A stretch of 39,025 nt of DNA from Chloroflexota bacterium (GTDB lineage Bacteria > Chloroflexota > UBA11872 > UBA12225): positions 45,602 through 84,626 of the forward strand of contig JAUJOR010000021.1 in NCBI GenBank assembly GCA_030447525.1. Direction: 5' to 3'. Under the pieces are notes generated by a model. That model was not told the origin of the DNA. It worked only from the letters and a program-made list of their open reading frames with translations, and made no database searches. Made by a program: the position numbers and the translations under genes. This document shows positions 15,098-21,993 of the stretch, one piece after another. The number at the start of each line of letters is the position of its first letter. Position 1 is the stretch's first letter.

Positions 15098-16159
15098 ATG
15101 ACTGAACGAGACAAGATCCGCCTGACGACGCTCTCCAGCTGCGCTGGCTGAGCGTCCAAGATGGGGCCGAGTGCCCTGGCGCACGTGCTGCGCCACTTAG
15201 CCACTACCCGGCATCCAAACCTCCTCGTCGGCCTCCACACGGCCGACGACGCCGCCGTATGGCGCCTGGACGCCGAGCGGGCCCTGGTGCAGACGGTGGA
15301 CTTCTTCACGCCCATCGTCGACGACCCGTACATCTACGGGGCCATCGCGGCCGCCAACTCCCTTTCTGACGTCTATGCCATGGGGGGCGAGCCGTTCCTT
15401 GCCCTGGCCATCGCCTCCTTTCCGGACGACCTGCCGCCGGACATGCTGGCCGACATCGTGCGTGGGGCAAGTGACAAGGCGGCCGAGGCCGGGGTCATTA
15501 TCGCCGGGGGGCACACCGTAGTGGACGCCGAGCTGAAGTACGGCCTGTGCGTCACGGGTATCGTCCACCCCGACCGCATCCTCACCAAGGGGGCCACCCG
15601 GGAGGGTGACGTCTTGTTCCTGACCAAGCCCATCGGCACCGGCGTGATCGCCACGGCCTTGAAGAAGGAGCGGGTCGAGGGGGCCCACGTCGACGCCGCC
15701 GTGGCGTCGATGCTGCGCCTGAGCCGCGAGGCGGCGCGCCTCCTGGCCGGCTTTCCGGAGGTGCGCGCCTGTACCGACGTCACCGGCTTTGGCCTCCTGG
15801 GGCACGGCTACGAGATGGCCCTCGCCAGCGGCCTGGCCCTGGAGATCGAGGGGGAAGCCGTGCCGTTCCTGCCCGGCGCCCTGGAATACGTGGCGGCCGA
15901 TCTCCTCCCCGGCGGCGCCGACCGGAACCAGGCCTACCTGGAGGCCGAGGACGCCACCGGCGCCCCCCGTCTCACCATCGCGAAAGACGTTTCCCCGGTA
16001 CGCGGCGCGGCCCTCTTCGACCCCCAGACCAGCGGCGGGCTCCTGTTTTCCTCCCCGCCGGCCATCGCCAAGCGGATCGTCGAGGCCTTCGAGGCGGCCG
16101 GGGAGCCACTGTGGCGTATCGGGCGCTGCGTCGCCGGGCACGGCGTCCACGTCGTCTGA
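15098..16159 (+). CDS. selD: Selenide, water dikinase SelD containing selenocysteine (in-frame UGA)
   Basis: The conserved domain starts at ATG 15161, but the family's N-terminus is encoded upstream in the same frame: MTERDKIRLTTLSSCAG, then TGA at 15149-15151, then ASKMGPSALAHVLRHL. The UGA (codon 18) sits exactly where SelD proteins carry catalytic Sec or Cys. The rest is intact: VQTVDFFTPIVDDPYIYGAI, MGGEPFLALAIASFP, AGGHTVVDAELKYGL, VTGFGLLGHGYEMA and FDPQTSGGLLFS. SelD makes selenophosphate from selenide and ATP for Sec-tRNA synthesis. Starting at 15161 would delete the catalytic loop. This implies a Sec decoding system elsewhere in the genome. It stands alone, in same-strand order after the FAD remnant. 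Confidence 0.93.
15152..15178 (+). promoter_or_regulatory. Candidate bacterial SECIS element in selD
   Basis: Just after the UGA, RNA bases 15164-15167 (gggc) can pair with 15173-15176 (gccc), with flanking G-U pairs, around a five-base loop cgagu (15168-15172). The loop starts 16 bases after the UGA and has a G in its second position. Both fit the usual bacterial SECIS model. Confidence 0.6.
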
Positions 16160-16189
16160 CGCCCTCCGGCGTCTCCCGGCCCCTGGCGC

Positions 16190-16753
16190 CTATACCGGCC
16201 CCCCTTCCAGCTGCTCCGCCACCCAGCGGCACCAGGCGGCGCACTCCCGCTCGTAGCCCATCCCCCGTTGCAGGGTGGCGTAGGCGGCGAACTCCGGGGA
16301 GTCGATGGACGGGAGGCGGGCAGACTGCCCCTTGATGTGGGCCTCGATGGCCTGGTATTCCTCCAGCTGCGCCTCATGGCGCCGCTCGTGCTCGCGGAAC
16401 AGGGCGGCTGCCTCCCGGCGGTCGCCGAGCCAGAGGGAGAAGGCCCGCAGCACCAGCTCGTCACGCACGCTGGGGACGTCTAACGGGGAGGTAACCCACG
16501 TCCGCAGGGCCTCTCGCCCGGCGTCGGTAAGGGAGTAGACCTTCTTGTCCGGTCGGTCGTGCTGCTCCACCACCTGGTGCCCCACATAGCCATCGCGCTC
16601 CAGGCGGGCCAGCTCGGGGTAGATCTGGCTGTGGCTGGCGTGCCAGAAATAGCCGATGGGGGCCTTCATCTGGCGGGCGATGTCGTACCCGGAGAGCTCC
16701 CCCCGGGCCAGCAGGCTCAGCAAGGCGTACCCTAGCGTGGAGATCGTGGACAT
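16190..16753 (-). CDS. PadR-family transcriptional regulator
   Basis: 187 residues from ATG 16753, which has an ideal aaggagg ribosome site. The winged helix is N-terminal: LGYALLSLLARGELSGYDIA, then YFWHASHSQIYPELARLERD and the wing RPDKKVYSLTDAGREAL. The C-terminal helical dimerisation region (LGDRREAAALFREHERRHEA, QLEEYQAIEAHI) marks the Vir/PadR C-terminal type. PadR proteins repress divergent genes until a small ligand binds. Two ATGT-N8-ACAT-like sites lie in the 98-bp spacer to the divergent membrane-protein gene, so it probably controls both itself and that gene. Confidence 0.92.
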   Translation of the reverse strand: MSTISTLGYALLSLLARGELSGYDIARQMKAPIGYFWHASHSQIYPELARLERDGYVGHQVVEQHDRPDKKVYSLTDAGREALRTWVTSPLDVPSVRDELVLRAFSLWLGDRREAAALFREHERRHEAQLEEYQAIEAHIKGQSARLPSIDSPEFAAYATLQRGMGYERECAAWCRWVAEQLEGGPV

Positions 16754-16769
16754 CGCGCGCCTCCTTCCT

Positions 16770-16785
16770 ATGAAACTATTGACAT
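16770..16785. promoter_or_regulatory. PadR operator, proximal (one mismatch)
   Basis: atga-N8-acat at 16770-16785, one base off the PadR consensus ATGT-N8-ACAT. It overlaps a TTGACA (16779-16784) that could be a -35 for the rightward gene, so binding would block transcription. Confidence 0.65.
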
Positions 16786-16811
16786 AGCGCCGGCGATCGG
16801 GCAAACTGTAT

Positions 16812-16827
16812 ATGTCTATTCTGACAT
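16812..16827. promoter_or_regulatory. PadR operator, distal (perfect consensus)
   Basis: atgt ctattctg acat is an exact ATGT-N8-ACAT palindrome. It is offset 42 bp (four helical turns) from the first site, so two dimers would sit on the same DNA face. It lies 24 bases before the membrane-protein start. Confidence 0.8.
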
Positions 16828-16851
16828 ACGGCGATAGGCGAGGAGGGCGAG

Positions 16852-17865
16852 ATGCGGGTCATGGAAGCCGGGACGGTCGTCGAGGGCGTGGTGGCCAGGG
16901 GCTATGGGGCCGTCCGGCGCGACCTGCCGCGGGCCAGGCGGCGCCTGGCGGAGGTGAACCTGCCCCTGGCCTTGACGGGGGCCTTGATGGCGGTGGCGCT
17001 TCTAGGGAGCCTCATCGGCCTGCTGGTGGATCCCCGGGTGATCACCGGCGCCCCGGCGTGGCTCAAGCCGGCCAAGTTCGCCATCTCCCTGAGCATCTAC
17101 GCCTTCACGTTCTTATGGCTGCTGACCTTCGTGCGGGGGCACCGGCGCCTGGTGGCCGTGGCCGGCGGGGCCACGGCCATCGTCGCCCTCGTGGAGTACG
17201 GGATCATTGCCGGGCAGGTGGTGCGCGGGACGACGAGCCACTTCAACTTCGCCACTCCCCTGGACGGGGCGCTGTTCGGGATCATGGGCGTGGCCATCGT
17301 CGTCCTGTGGTCAATGGCCATGCTCCTGGCCGTGCTCCTCCTGCGCCAGCGCCTGCCTCAGGCGGCCTTTGCCTGGTCGCTGCGCTTGGGCGTGCTGGTG
17401 AGCGTGGTGGGCATGGGGGTCGCCTTCTTCATGACCCGGCCGACACCGCAGCAGCTGGCGGCGGAGCAGGCCGGCGGAGTCCTCACCGTGTCCGGGGCCC
17501 ACAGCGTCGGCGTCGCCGACGGCGGCCGGGGGCTCCCCATCGTCGGCTGGAGCACCGAGGGGGGCGACCTGCGCGTCGCCCACTTCGTGGGGCTACACGC
17601 GATGCAGGTGCTGCCGGCCTGGGGGTGGATTGTCACGCGCCGGGGGGCGCGCCGGCTGGGGCCCGGGGCTCAGCTGGCCCTGGTGTGGCTCGCCGGACTG
17701 GGCTATCTAGGGCTGGTGCTCCTGCTCACCTGGCAGGCCCTCCGTGGCCAGTCCCTGGTCGCCCCAGACAGCGCCACGCTGGGGGCCGCGGGGGCGCTGC
17801 TGGCCGTCGTGGCGGGCGGGGCAGTGGCCGTCCTGGCCACCTCCCGCCGAGGCGCCACCGCTTGA
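16852..17865 (+). CDS. Polytopic membrane protein controlled by PadR
   Basis: 337 residues with about eight to nine hydrophobic segments, for example LPLALTGALMAVALLGSLIG, SLSIYAFTFLWLLTFV, GVAIVVLWSMAMLLAVLLLR and LALVWLAGLGYLGLVLLLTW. Conserved-looking polar motifs include WLKPAKFAISLSIYAFTF and HFVGLHAMQVLPAWGW. The His-x4-His pair in a membrane segment suggests a metal or haem site, but this is inference. No named family was recognised. gaggaggg just before ATG 16852 fixes the start. Its pairing with a PadR repressor resembles membrane-stress or efflux switches. Confidence 0.85.
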   Translation: MRVMEAGTVVEGVVARGYGAVRRDLPRARRRLAEVNLPLALTGALMAVALLGSLIGLLVDPRVITGAPAWLKPAKFAISLSIYAFTFLWLLTFVRGHRRLVAVAGGATAIVALVEYGIIAGQVVRGTTSHFNFATPLDGALFGIMGVAIVVLWSMAMLLAVLLLRQRLPQAAFAWSLRLGVLVSVVGMGVAFFMTRPTPQQLAAEQAGGVLTVSGAHSVGVADGGRGLPIVGWSTEGGDLRVAHFVGLHAMQVLPAWGWIVTRRGARRLGPGAQLALVWLAGLGYLGLVLLLTWQALRGQSLVAPDSATLGAAGALLAVVAGGAVAVLATSRRGATA

Positions 17866-17866
17866 G

Positions 17867-17887
17867 CCGGGGGCGTCTCGCCCCCGG
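17867..17887 (+). terminator. Hairpin after the membrane-protein gene
   Basis: A perfect 9-bp stem ccgggggcg/cgcccccgg with loop tct begins two bases after the stop codon. A short T-containing stretch (tgctttcttg) follows only 30 bases later, so termination is probable but not canonical. Confidence 0.5.
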
Positions 17888-17931
17888 GCGTTGCCCCCCC
17901 GGGCGCTGGGGGTGCTTTCTTGATCGCCGCC

Positions 17932-17997
17932 CTGCCGGGACGGCCCGCCTGGGCAGGCTACCGGGATAGACTGCCGGGACGGCCCGCTGGGGCAGGG
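17932..17997. repeat. Pair of direct repeats, 39-bp period
   Basis: ctgccgggacggcccgc occurs at 17932-17948 and 17971-17987, each followed by a near-identical gggcagg-type end. Each copy can fold back on itself (ctgcc...ggcag). They lie between the membrane-protein and cupredoxin genes. Confidence 0.75.
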
Positions 17998-18047
17998 GGC
18001 CATTTCATCAGCGATCCCCGTGGCGTCAAGCGGGGCGGCGCCGGTCG

Positions 18048-18053
18048 TAGAAT
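18048..18053 (+). promoter_or_regulatory. Candidate -10 box of a leaderless cupredoxin transcript
   Basis: TAGAAT lies eight bases before ATG 18062. The ggggag between them is too close (one base) to act as a ribosome site, favouring a leaderless start. Confidence 0.45.
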
Positions 18054-18061
18054 CTGGGGAG

Positions 18062-18511
18062 ATGACCCCTACGATCGCCGCGCCACCCCCCGCGCCGGGC
18101 CTCAGCCCGGCGCGTCGCTATGGCCTCCTCATCGCCGTCCTGGCCCTCGGCGCCAGCCTCCTCCTGGTGGCCCCGTTTGCCCTGCTCAGTCTGCGCCAGG
18201 AAGCCCTCTCGGTGCAGGGCGGGCCGGCGCTGACGGTGGAGATCGTGGCCGACGGCATGCGCTACGTCCCCAGCGAGATCCGCGTCCCCCCCGGGGTCAA
18301 CGTGCGTATCGACTTCGTCAACCGCGATCCGACCTCGCCCCACGATCTACAGACCTTTGGGCAGCGCCGGGACGTGCGGGTGATCGCCTGGCCGGGCGAG
18401 ACGCGCCCGACCGTCTTCAAATCTGCCGACCGGCCGGGGCGCTACACTTTTCTGTGTACCGTGCGCGGGCACGCCGCCGCCGGCCACGCCGGTACGATCA
18501 TCGTGGAATAG
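18062..18511 (+). CDS. Membrane-anchored cupredoxin-like protein
   Basis: 149 residues. One N-terminal membrane anchor (YGLLIAVLALGASLLLVAPF, residues 20-39) is followed by a cupredoxin domain (VEIVADGMRYVPSEIRVPPG, then VNVRIDFVNRDPTSPHDLQT and YTFLCTVRGHAAAGHAGTII). Copper ligands would be His94, Cys132 and His137. The fourth, usually Met, is His142 here. That suggests altered spectral type or redox potential, or a mononuclear site like those of nitrosocyanin-type proteins (inference). It faces the outside. It is unlike CuA because only one Cys is present. The partner is unknown. Confidence 0.82.
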   Translation: MTPTIAAPPPAPGLSPARRYGLLIAVLALGASLLLVAPFALLSLRQEALSVQGGPALTVEIVADGMRYVPSEIRVPPGVNVRIDFVNRDPTSPHDLQTFGQRRDVRVIAWPGETRPTVFKSADRPGRYTFLCTVRGHAAAGHAGTIIVE

Positions 18512-18655
18512 CGTGGGGGGCTCAGGGCTCAGGGCTTCGCGTTCAGGGGGCGGCTGACGCGCCACCGGTACCGGCGTGGTGGAGGGGCGAGATGCCGGGG
18601 GACGTTCTCGTGCCCTCGTTCTCGTCCGCTCCAGGGGCATGATCATGGAGGGGCC

Positions 18656-19801
18656 GTGCCTCCACGGGTGATGACGGTACAGGGGCCGGTATCGCCGGAG
18701 GCCCTGGGACTGACCCTGGTCCACGAGCACCTGCTCTGTGACCTGCGCTCGCGCTGGCACGCCCCACCGCCCGACCGCCCAGACCTGGCGGCCCTGGTAG
18801 ACGTCGACCCCCGCCCCCAAGACCGGGGCCCCCTTTCCGGCGATCCGTACGTCTGCCGCCCCAACCTCCTCCTGGACGACCCTGACCTGGCGGTGGCCGA
18901 GCTGGCCTACTTCCGCGCCGCCGGCGGTGGCGCCGTCGTGGAGCTGACGACGCAGGGGCTCCACCCCCGGCCGGCAGAGCTCCGGCGTATCGCCCAGCGC
19001 AGTGGCCTCCACGTCGTCGCCGGGTGCGGCTGGTACCGCGAGGTGACCGCCCCGCCGGGACTGCCTGACCTCTCCGAGGCGGAGATGGCCCGGCTCCTGG
19101 TGCATGAGATCCAGCTTGGCTTTGGCGGTGACGCGTTTGGCTTTGGCGATGACGGGGCCGGCGGGCCGAGGCCGGGCCGGCTGCCGCAGGCGGGCGGGGA
19201 GGGGCGGCAACCGGTGGACCGGTCAGAGGAGGGGGGCGTGCGCCCGGGGATCATCGGCGAGATCGGCACCGGCGACCCCGTCCACCCTCACGAAGCCAAG
19301 GCCCTGCGGGCAGCGGCGCAGGCGCAGCAGGCCACCGGCCTGGCCATCGCCGTCCACCTCGCCTTGTGGGGGCGGCAGGGGGAAGTCGTGCTCGACACCC
19401 TGGAAGGGGCCGGCGCCGATCCCGCCCGTATCCTCCTCTGTCACCTGGGCGAGCAGCCGGACGCCCTGGCCTACCACCGGGCGCTGCTCGACCGGGGGAC
19501 CGGCATCGGCTTCGACACCTTCGGCGCCGAGTACGCCCTGGATAGCGCCGGCCGGCGTCTGGCCACCGACGAGGAGCGCCTGACCGGGGTGCGTCGCCTC
19601 CTGGACGCCGGCTACGCCCGGCAGCTCTTCCTGTCCCACGACGTCTGCGAGCGCCTGCAGCTCCGCGCCTATGGGGGGTTCGGCTACGCCCACCTCCTGA
19701 CTACCATCCGCCCCCGCCTGCGCCGCGCCGGCATAGACGAGTCGACGCTCGACCTCCTCTTGCGCCGGAATCCCGCCCGCCTCCTGACCGTGGACGGGTA
19801 A
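18656..19801 (+). CDS. Phosphotriesterase-family metal hydrolase
   Basis: 381 residues, an amidohydrolase-superfamily TIM barrel. The metal ligands are visible: LVHEHLL near residue 24, GEIGTG (Glu in place of carboxylated Lys, as in the phosphotriesterase homology proteins), IAVHLALWG, LLCHLGEQPD and LSHDVCERLQ. Most such proteins are lactonases or esterases rather than true phosphotriesterases. About 35 extra low-complexity residues (GFGGDAFGFGDDGAGGPRPG and onward, nucleotides 19126-19240) are inserted just before the GEIGTG strand. The GTG start has ggagg (18645-18649). Probably active; substrate unknown. Confidence 0.9.
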   Translation: MPPRVMTVQGPVSPEALGLTLVHEHLLCDLRSRWHAPPPDRPDLAALVDVDPRPQDRGPLSGDPYVCRPNLLLDDPDLAVAELAYFRAAGGGAVVELTTQGLHPRPAELRRIAQRSGLHVVAGCGWYREVTAPPGLPDLSEAEMARLLVHEIQLGFGGDAFGFGDDGAGGPRPGRLPQAGGEGRQPVDRSEEGGVRPGIIGEIGTGDPVHPHEAKALRAAAQAQQATGLAIAVHLALWGRQGEVVLDTLEGAGADPARILLCHLGEQPDALAYHRALLDRGTGIGFDTFGAEYALDSAGRRLATDEERLTGVRRLLDAGYARQLFLSHDVCERLQLRAYGGFGYAHLLTTIRPRLRRAGIDESTLDLLLRRNPARLLTVDG

Positions 19802-19919
19802 CACCCTTCCGGCGCAATCACCATCCCGGTGATCGCGTCACAGGTGGCCCCAGGTTTCAGGTCACCGGCGACGCGTTCCACCGGACGGCTAGAGCCATCT
19901 GTCTCGGCGTCCGACGCCA

Positions 19920-19956
19920 GGACAAGTCGAAGTCGCCGGGACAAGTCGAAGTCGCC
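19920..19956. repeat. 18-bp direct repeat, two copies
   Basis: ggacaagtcgaagtcgcc occurs at 19920-19937 and, one base later, at 19939-19956. It sits in the convergent spacer between the hydrolase and the LapA-like gene, where a small dyad (atcacc...ggtgat, 19818-19834) is also seen. Confidence 0.85.
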
Positions 19957-19998
19957 AGAGAAACGTTGACCACCCCCCAGAGGGAGGGGCGGGAGCTC

Positions 19999-20367
19999 TC
20001 AAGCACGGAGGCGGGTGCGTGTAGAGGCGTCCGGCAGATCCGGGAGCTCCCGCTCCACCGGCTGCACGGCTGGGCTGCGTTCCAGCTCGGCGATGCGCCG
20101 CTGGAGCGCGTCGATGGTGCGATCGCGCTCCCCGATCTGCTTGTTCAGCCGGCGAGAGCTGACCATGCCCCGAAAGCGTGACGGCAGGCTCATCAGCAGG
20201 CCGGCCAGCAGGCCGAGCACGGCCGGGACGACGGTGACCAGCCACAGCGGGGCATCGTCTACCAGGATTCCGAAGTACTGCAGATCCACGGCCTGGCCGT
20301 TCTGGGCCCCGAACGTCCACAGCAGGGCCACCAGCAATCCCCCTACGAGCAGCCAGATTAGCGCCAT
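19999..20367 (-). CDS. LapA-domain (DUF1049) membrane protein
   Basis: 122 residues with two membrane segments (LIWLLVGGLLVALLWTFGAQ and WLVTVVPAVLGLLAGLLMSL) and the family's NGQAVDLQYFGI motif between them. A cytoplasmic coiled-coil tail follows (RRLNKQIGERDRTIDALQRR). LapA partners with LapB in lipopolysaccharide control in enterobacteria. Here, with no LapB nearby, only a small envelope-associated scaffold role can be suggested. A gaggtgag ribosome site precedes the ATG. Confidence 0.85.
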   Translation of the reverse strand: MALIWLLVGGLLVALLWTFGAQNGQAVDLQYFGILVDDAPLWLVTVVPAVLGLLAGLLMSLPSRFRGMVSSRRLNKQIGERDRTIDALQRRIAELERSPAVQPVERELPDLPDASTRTRLRA

Positions 20368-20525
20368 AGCTCACCTCGCTCCGCCACGCTTGCCTAAACC
20401 GGTGCCGGCTCCCAGCAAGCCGGCTCCCGACGGGCCGGCTTGCCGGAAGCCGGCCCTACCGCCTCTCTCCAGCATACATCCACCGCCCGGCGCGCGATGT
20501 CGCTACACTTAGGGCCACTCGCCCG

Positions 20526-20557
20526 CCGGGGCTCGTCGTCGCGACGACGAGCCCCGG
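20526..20557. repeat. 32-bp perfect palindrome upstream of asd
   Basis: Bases 20526-20557 are fully self-complementary, built from ccggggctcgtcgtc and its reverse complement with no loop. It could be a protein-binding site or a cruciform/hairpin. It lies in a 373-bp gene-free stretch (20368-20740) between divergent lapA-like and asd genes. Confidence 0.9.
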
Positions 20558-20619
20558 GCAAGGACCAGCTCTAGGCAAAGACGAGCCCCATGCGGGGGGC
20601 GCCGGCCACTGTACGGCAA

Positions 20620-20666
20620 TGCACCTTTGGTGCCAGCCGCACCCCATTGGGCCAATGGGGTGCGGC
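20620..20666 (+). promoter_or_regulatory. Two consecutive hairpins in the asd leader
   Basis: gcacc-ttt-ggtgc (about 20621-20633) is followed directly by a 15-bp perfect stem at 20636-20650/20652-20666 (gccgcaccccattgg and its complement around one base). Their position 75-120 bases before the asd start suggests attenuation or an operator. No known riboswitch consensus was recognised. Confidence 0.55.
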
Positions 20667-20740
20667 CCGGCAGGGGGCGCGGCGTGGGGAGCGGCGGGTC
20701 ACGCGGGGGTGAGCCGAGGAAAGGGAGCGGAGCAAGAGGG

Positions 20741-21796
20741 ATGGCGAGCGGGTACAACGTCGGCGTCGTCGGCGCCACCGGGTTGGTTGGCCAAGAGTTC
20801 CTGCGCATCCTGGAGGGGGGCGGGCATCCGGACCTGCCGGTGGCCACCTTGCGTCTCTTCGCCTCGGAGCGGAGCGCCGGGCAACGGGTCACGTTTCGCG
20901 GCCAGACGTACACCGTCGAGGTGGCCCGGCCTGAGCCGTCCCTCTTCCGGGGGCTAGACTTCGTCCTGACGGCCCTGGACGACCACCTGGCCAGGGTCTA
21001 CGCCCCGGCGGTGGCCGCCGCCGGGGCGTTGGACGTGGACAAGTCGAACGCCTGGCGCATGGACGCGCAGGTGCCCCTGGTCGTCCCCGAGGTCAACCCG
21101 GACGACGCTCGCCGGCACCAGGGCATCATCGCCGGCCCCAACTGCTCCACGACGCAGATGGCCGTGGCCCTGTGGCCCCTCCATCGGCAGAACCCCATCA
21201 AGCGCATTATTGTGGACAGCTACCAGGCGGTGTCTGGGACGGGCAAGGCCGCCGTCGAGGAGCTACGCGCCCAGACGGCCGACCTCCTGGCCGGTGGGAC
21301 GGCGCGAGCCAGGGAGTACCCGCACCAGATTGCACAGAACGTCATCCCGGAGATCGGCGGACTCAAGGACGGCGACCTGTACAGCGAAGAACTGAAGCTG
21401 ATCGAGGAGACGCGCAAGATCTTCCACGTCCCTGACCTGGCAATCAGCGCGACGTGCGTCCGCGTCCCGGTGCTGACCGGGCACTCCGAGGCGGTGCATG
21501 TGGAGTTCGAGCGCCCCATGCCCCCCGAGGAGGCCCGCGCCATCCTGGCCGCGGCCCCCGGCGTGGCCCTGGTGGACGAGCCGGCCCGCTCCCGATACCC
21601 CATGCCCCTGGACGCCGCCGGGCGCGACCCGGTCTACGTCGGCCGGGTGCGGCGCGACCCCTCCCATCCCCGCGGGCTGGCGCTGTGGATCGTCGCCGAT
21701 AACCTACGCAAAGGGGCGGCCCTCAACGCCATCCAGGTTTTCGAGCTCATCGCCCGCAACGGCTGGCAGGCCGGCGCCCGCCGCGAAGCCGCCTGA
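20741..21796 (+). CDS. asd: Aspartate-semialdehyde dehydrogenase
   Basis: 351 residues, full length. The N-terminal NADP-binding motif is VGVVGATGLVGQEFLRIL. The catalytic Cys135 lies in GIIAGPNCSTTQM, and the active-site His248 in VLTGHSEAVHVEFE. The substrate-phosphate region VDSYQAVSGTGKAAVEEL is present. It converts aspartyl phosphate to the semialdehyde, the branch point to lysine/diaminopimelate, threonine and methionine. It is monocistronic here, with no lysC or dapA adjacent. The upstream palindromes could regulate it. Confidence 0.96.
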   Translation: MASGYNVGVVGATGLVGQEFLRILEGGGHPDLPVATLRLFASERSAGQRVTFRGQTYTVEVARPEPSLFRGLDFVLTALDDHLARVYAPAVAAAGALDVDKSNAWRMDAQVPLVVPEVNPDDARRHQGIIAGPNCSTTQMAVALWPLHRQNPIKRIIVDSYQAVSGTGKAAVEELRAQTADLLAGGTARAREYPHQIAQNVIPEIGGLKDGDLYSEELKLIEETRKIFHVPDLAISATCVRVPVLTGHSEAVHVEFERPMPPEEARAILAAAPGVALVDEPARSRYPMPLDAAGRDPVYVGRVRRDPSHPRGLALWIVADNLRKGAALNAIQVFELIARNGWQAGARREAA

Positions 21797-21904
21797 GTCC
21801 CGCGGTCCTGTAGCGGGCCGCCGGCTGGAGATGGAGCGGAGCGCCGTTGCCCCCGGCGGCCAGCCAGCCCCGAGCCGGCGGCACGCACCAGCAAGGGTGC
21901 CGGA

Positions 21905-21993
21905 GGCCGATCCGTGCCCTTACGCGACCGGCGCCTACTTTGTGAGTGAGCGGGACGGGAAGAAAGGCCGACCCATGCCCTTACGCGACCGGC
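21905..21993. repeat. Pair of 28-bp direct repeats, 61-bp period
   Basis: Copies at 21905-21932 and 21966-21993 share tgcccttacgcgaccggc and differ at two positions in the first half. The second copy contains the stop codon and last codons of the SelA-like gene, so its 3' end appears duplicated downstream. The period matches the repeat pair at 24831-24918, with which it shares a tgcccNta core. Confidence 0.8.

Noticed and set aside
14914..15333. Long open frame on the minus strand opposite selD
   Set aside because: Composition is that of a mirror frame of a high-GC gene, with no family pattern. The plus strand encodes SelD.
15161..16159. selD starting at the ATG at 15161
   Set aside because: This omits the conserved N-terminus and the Sec/Cys catalytic residue, which are encoded in frame upstream through the UGA.
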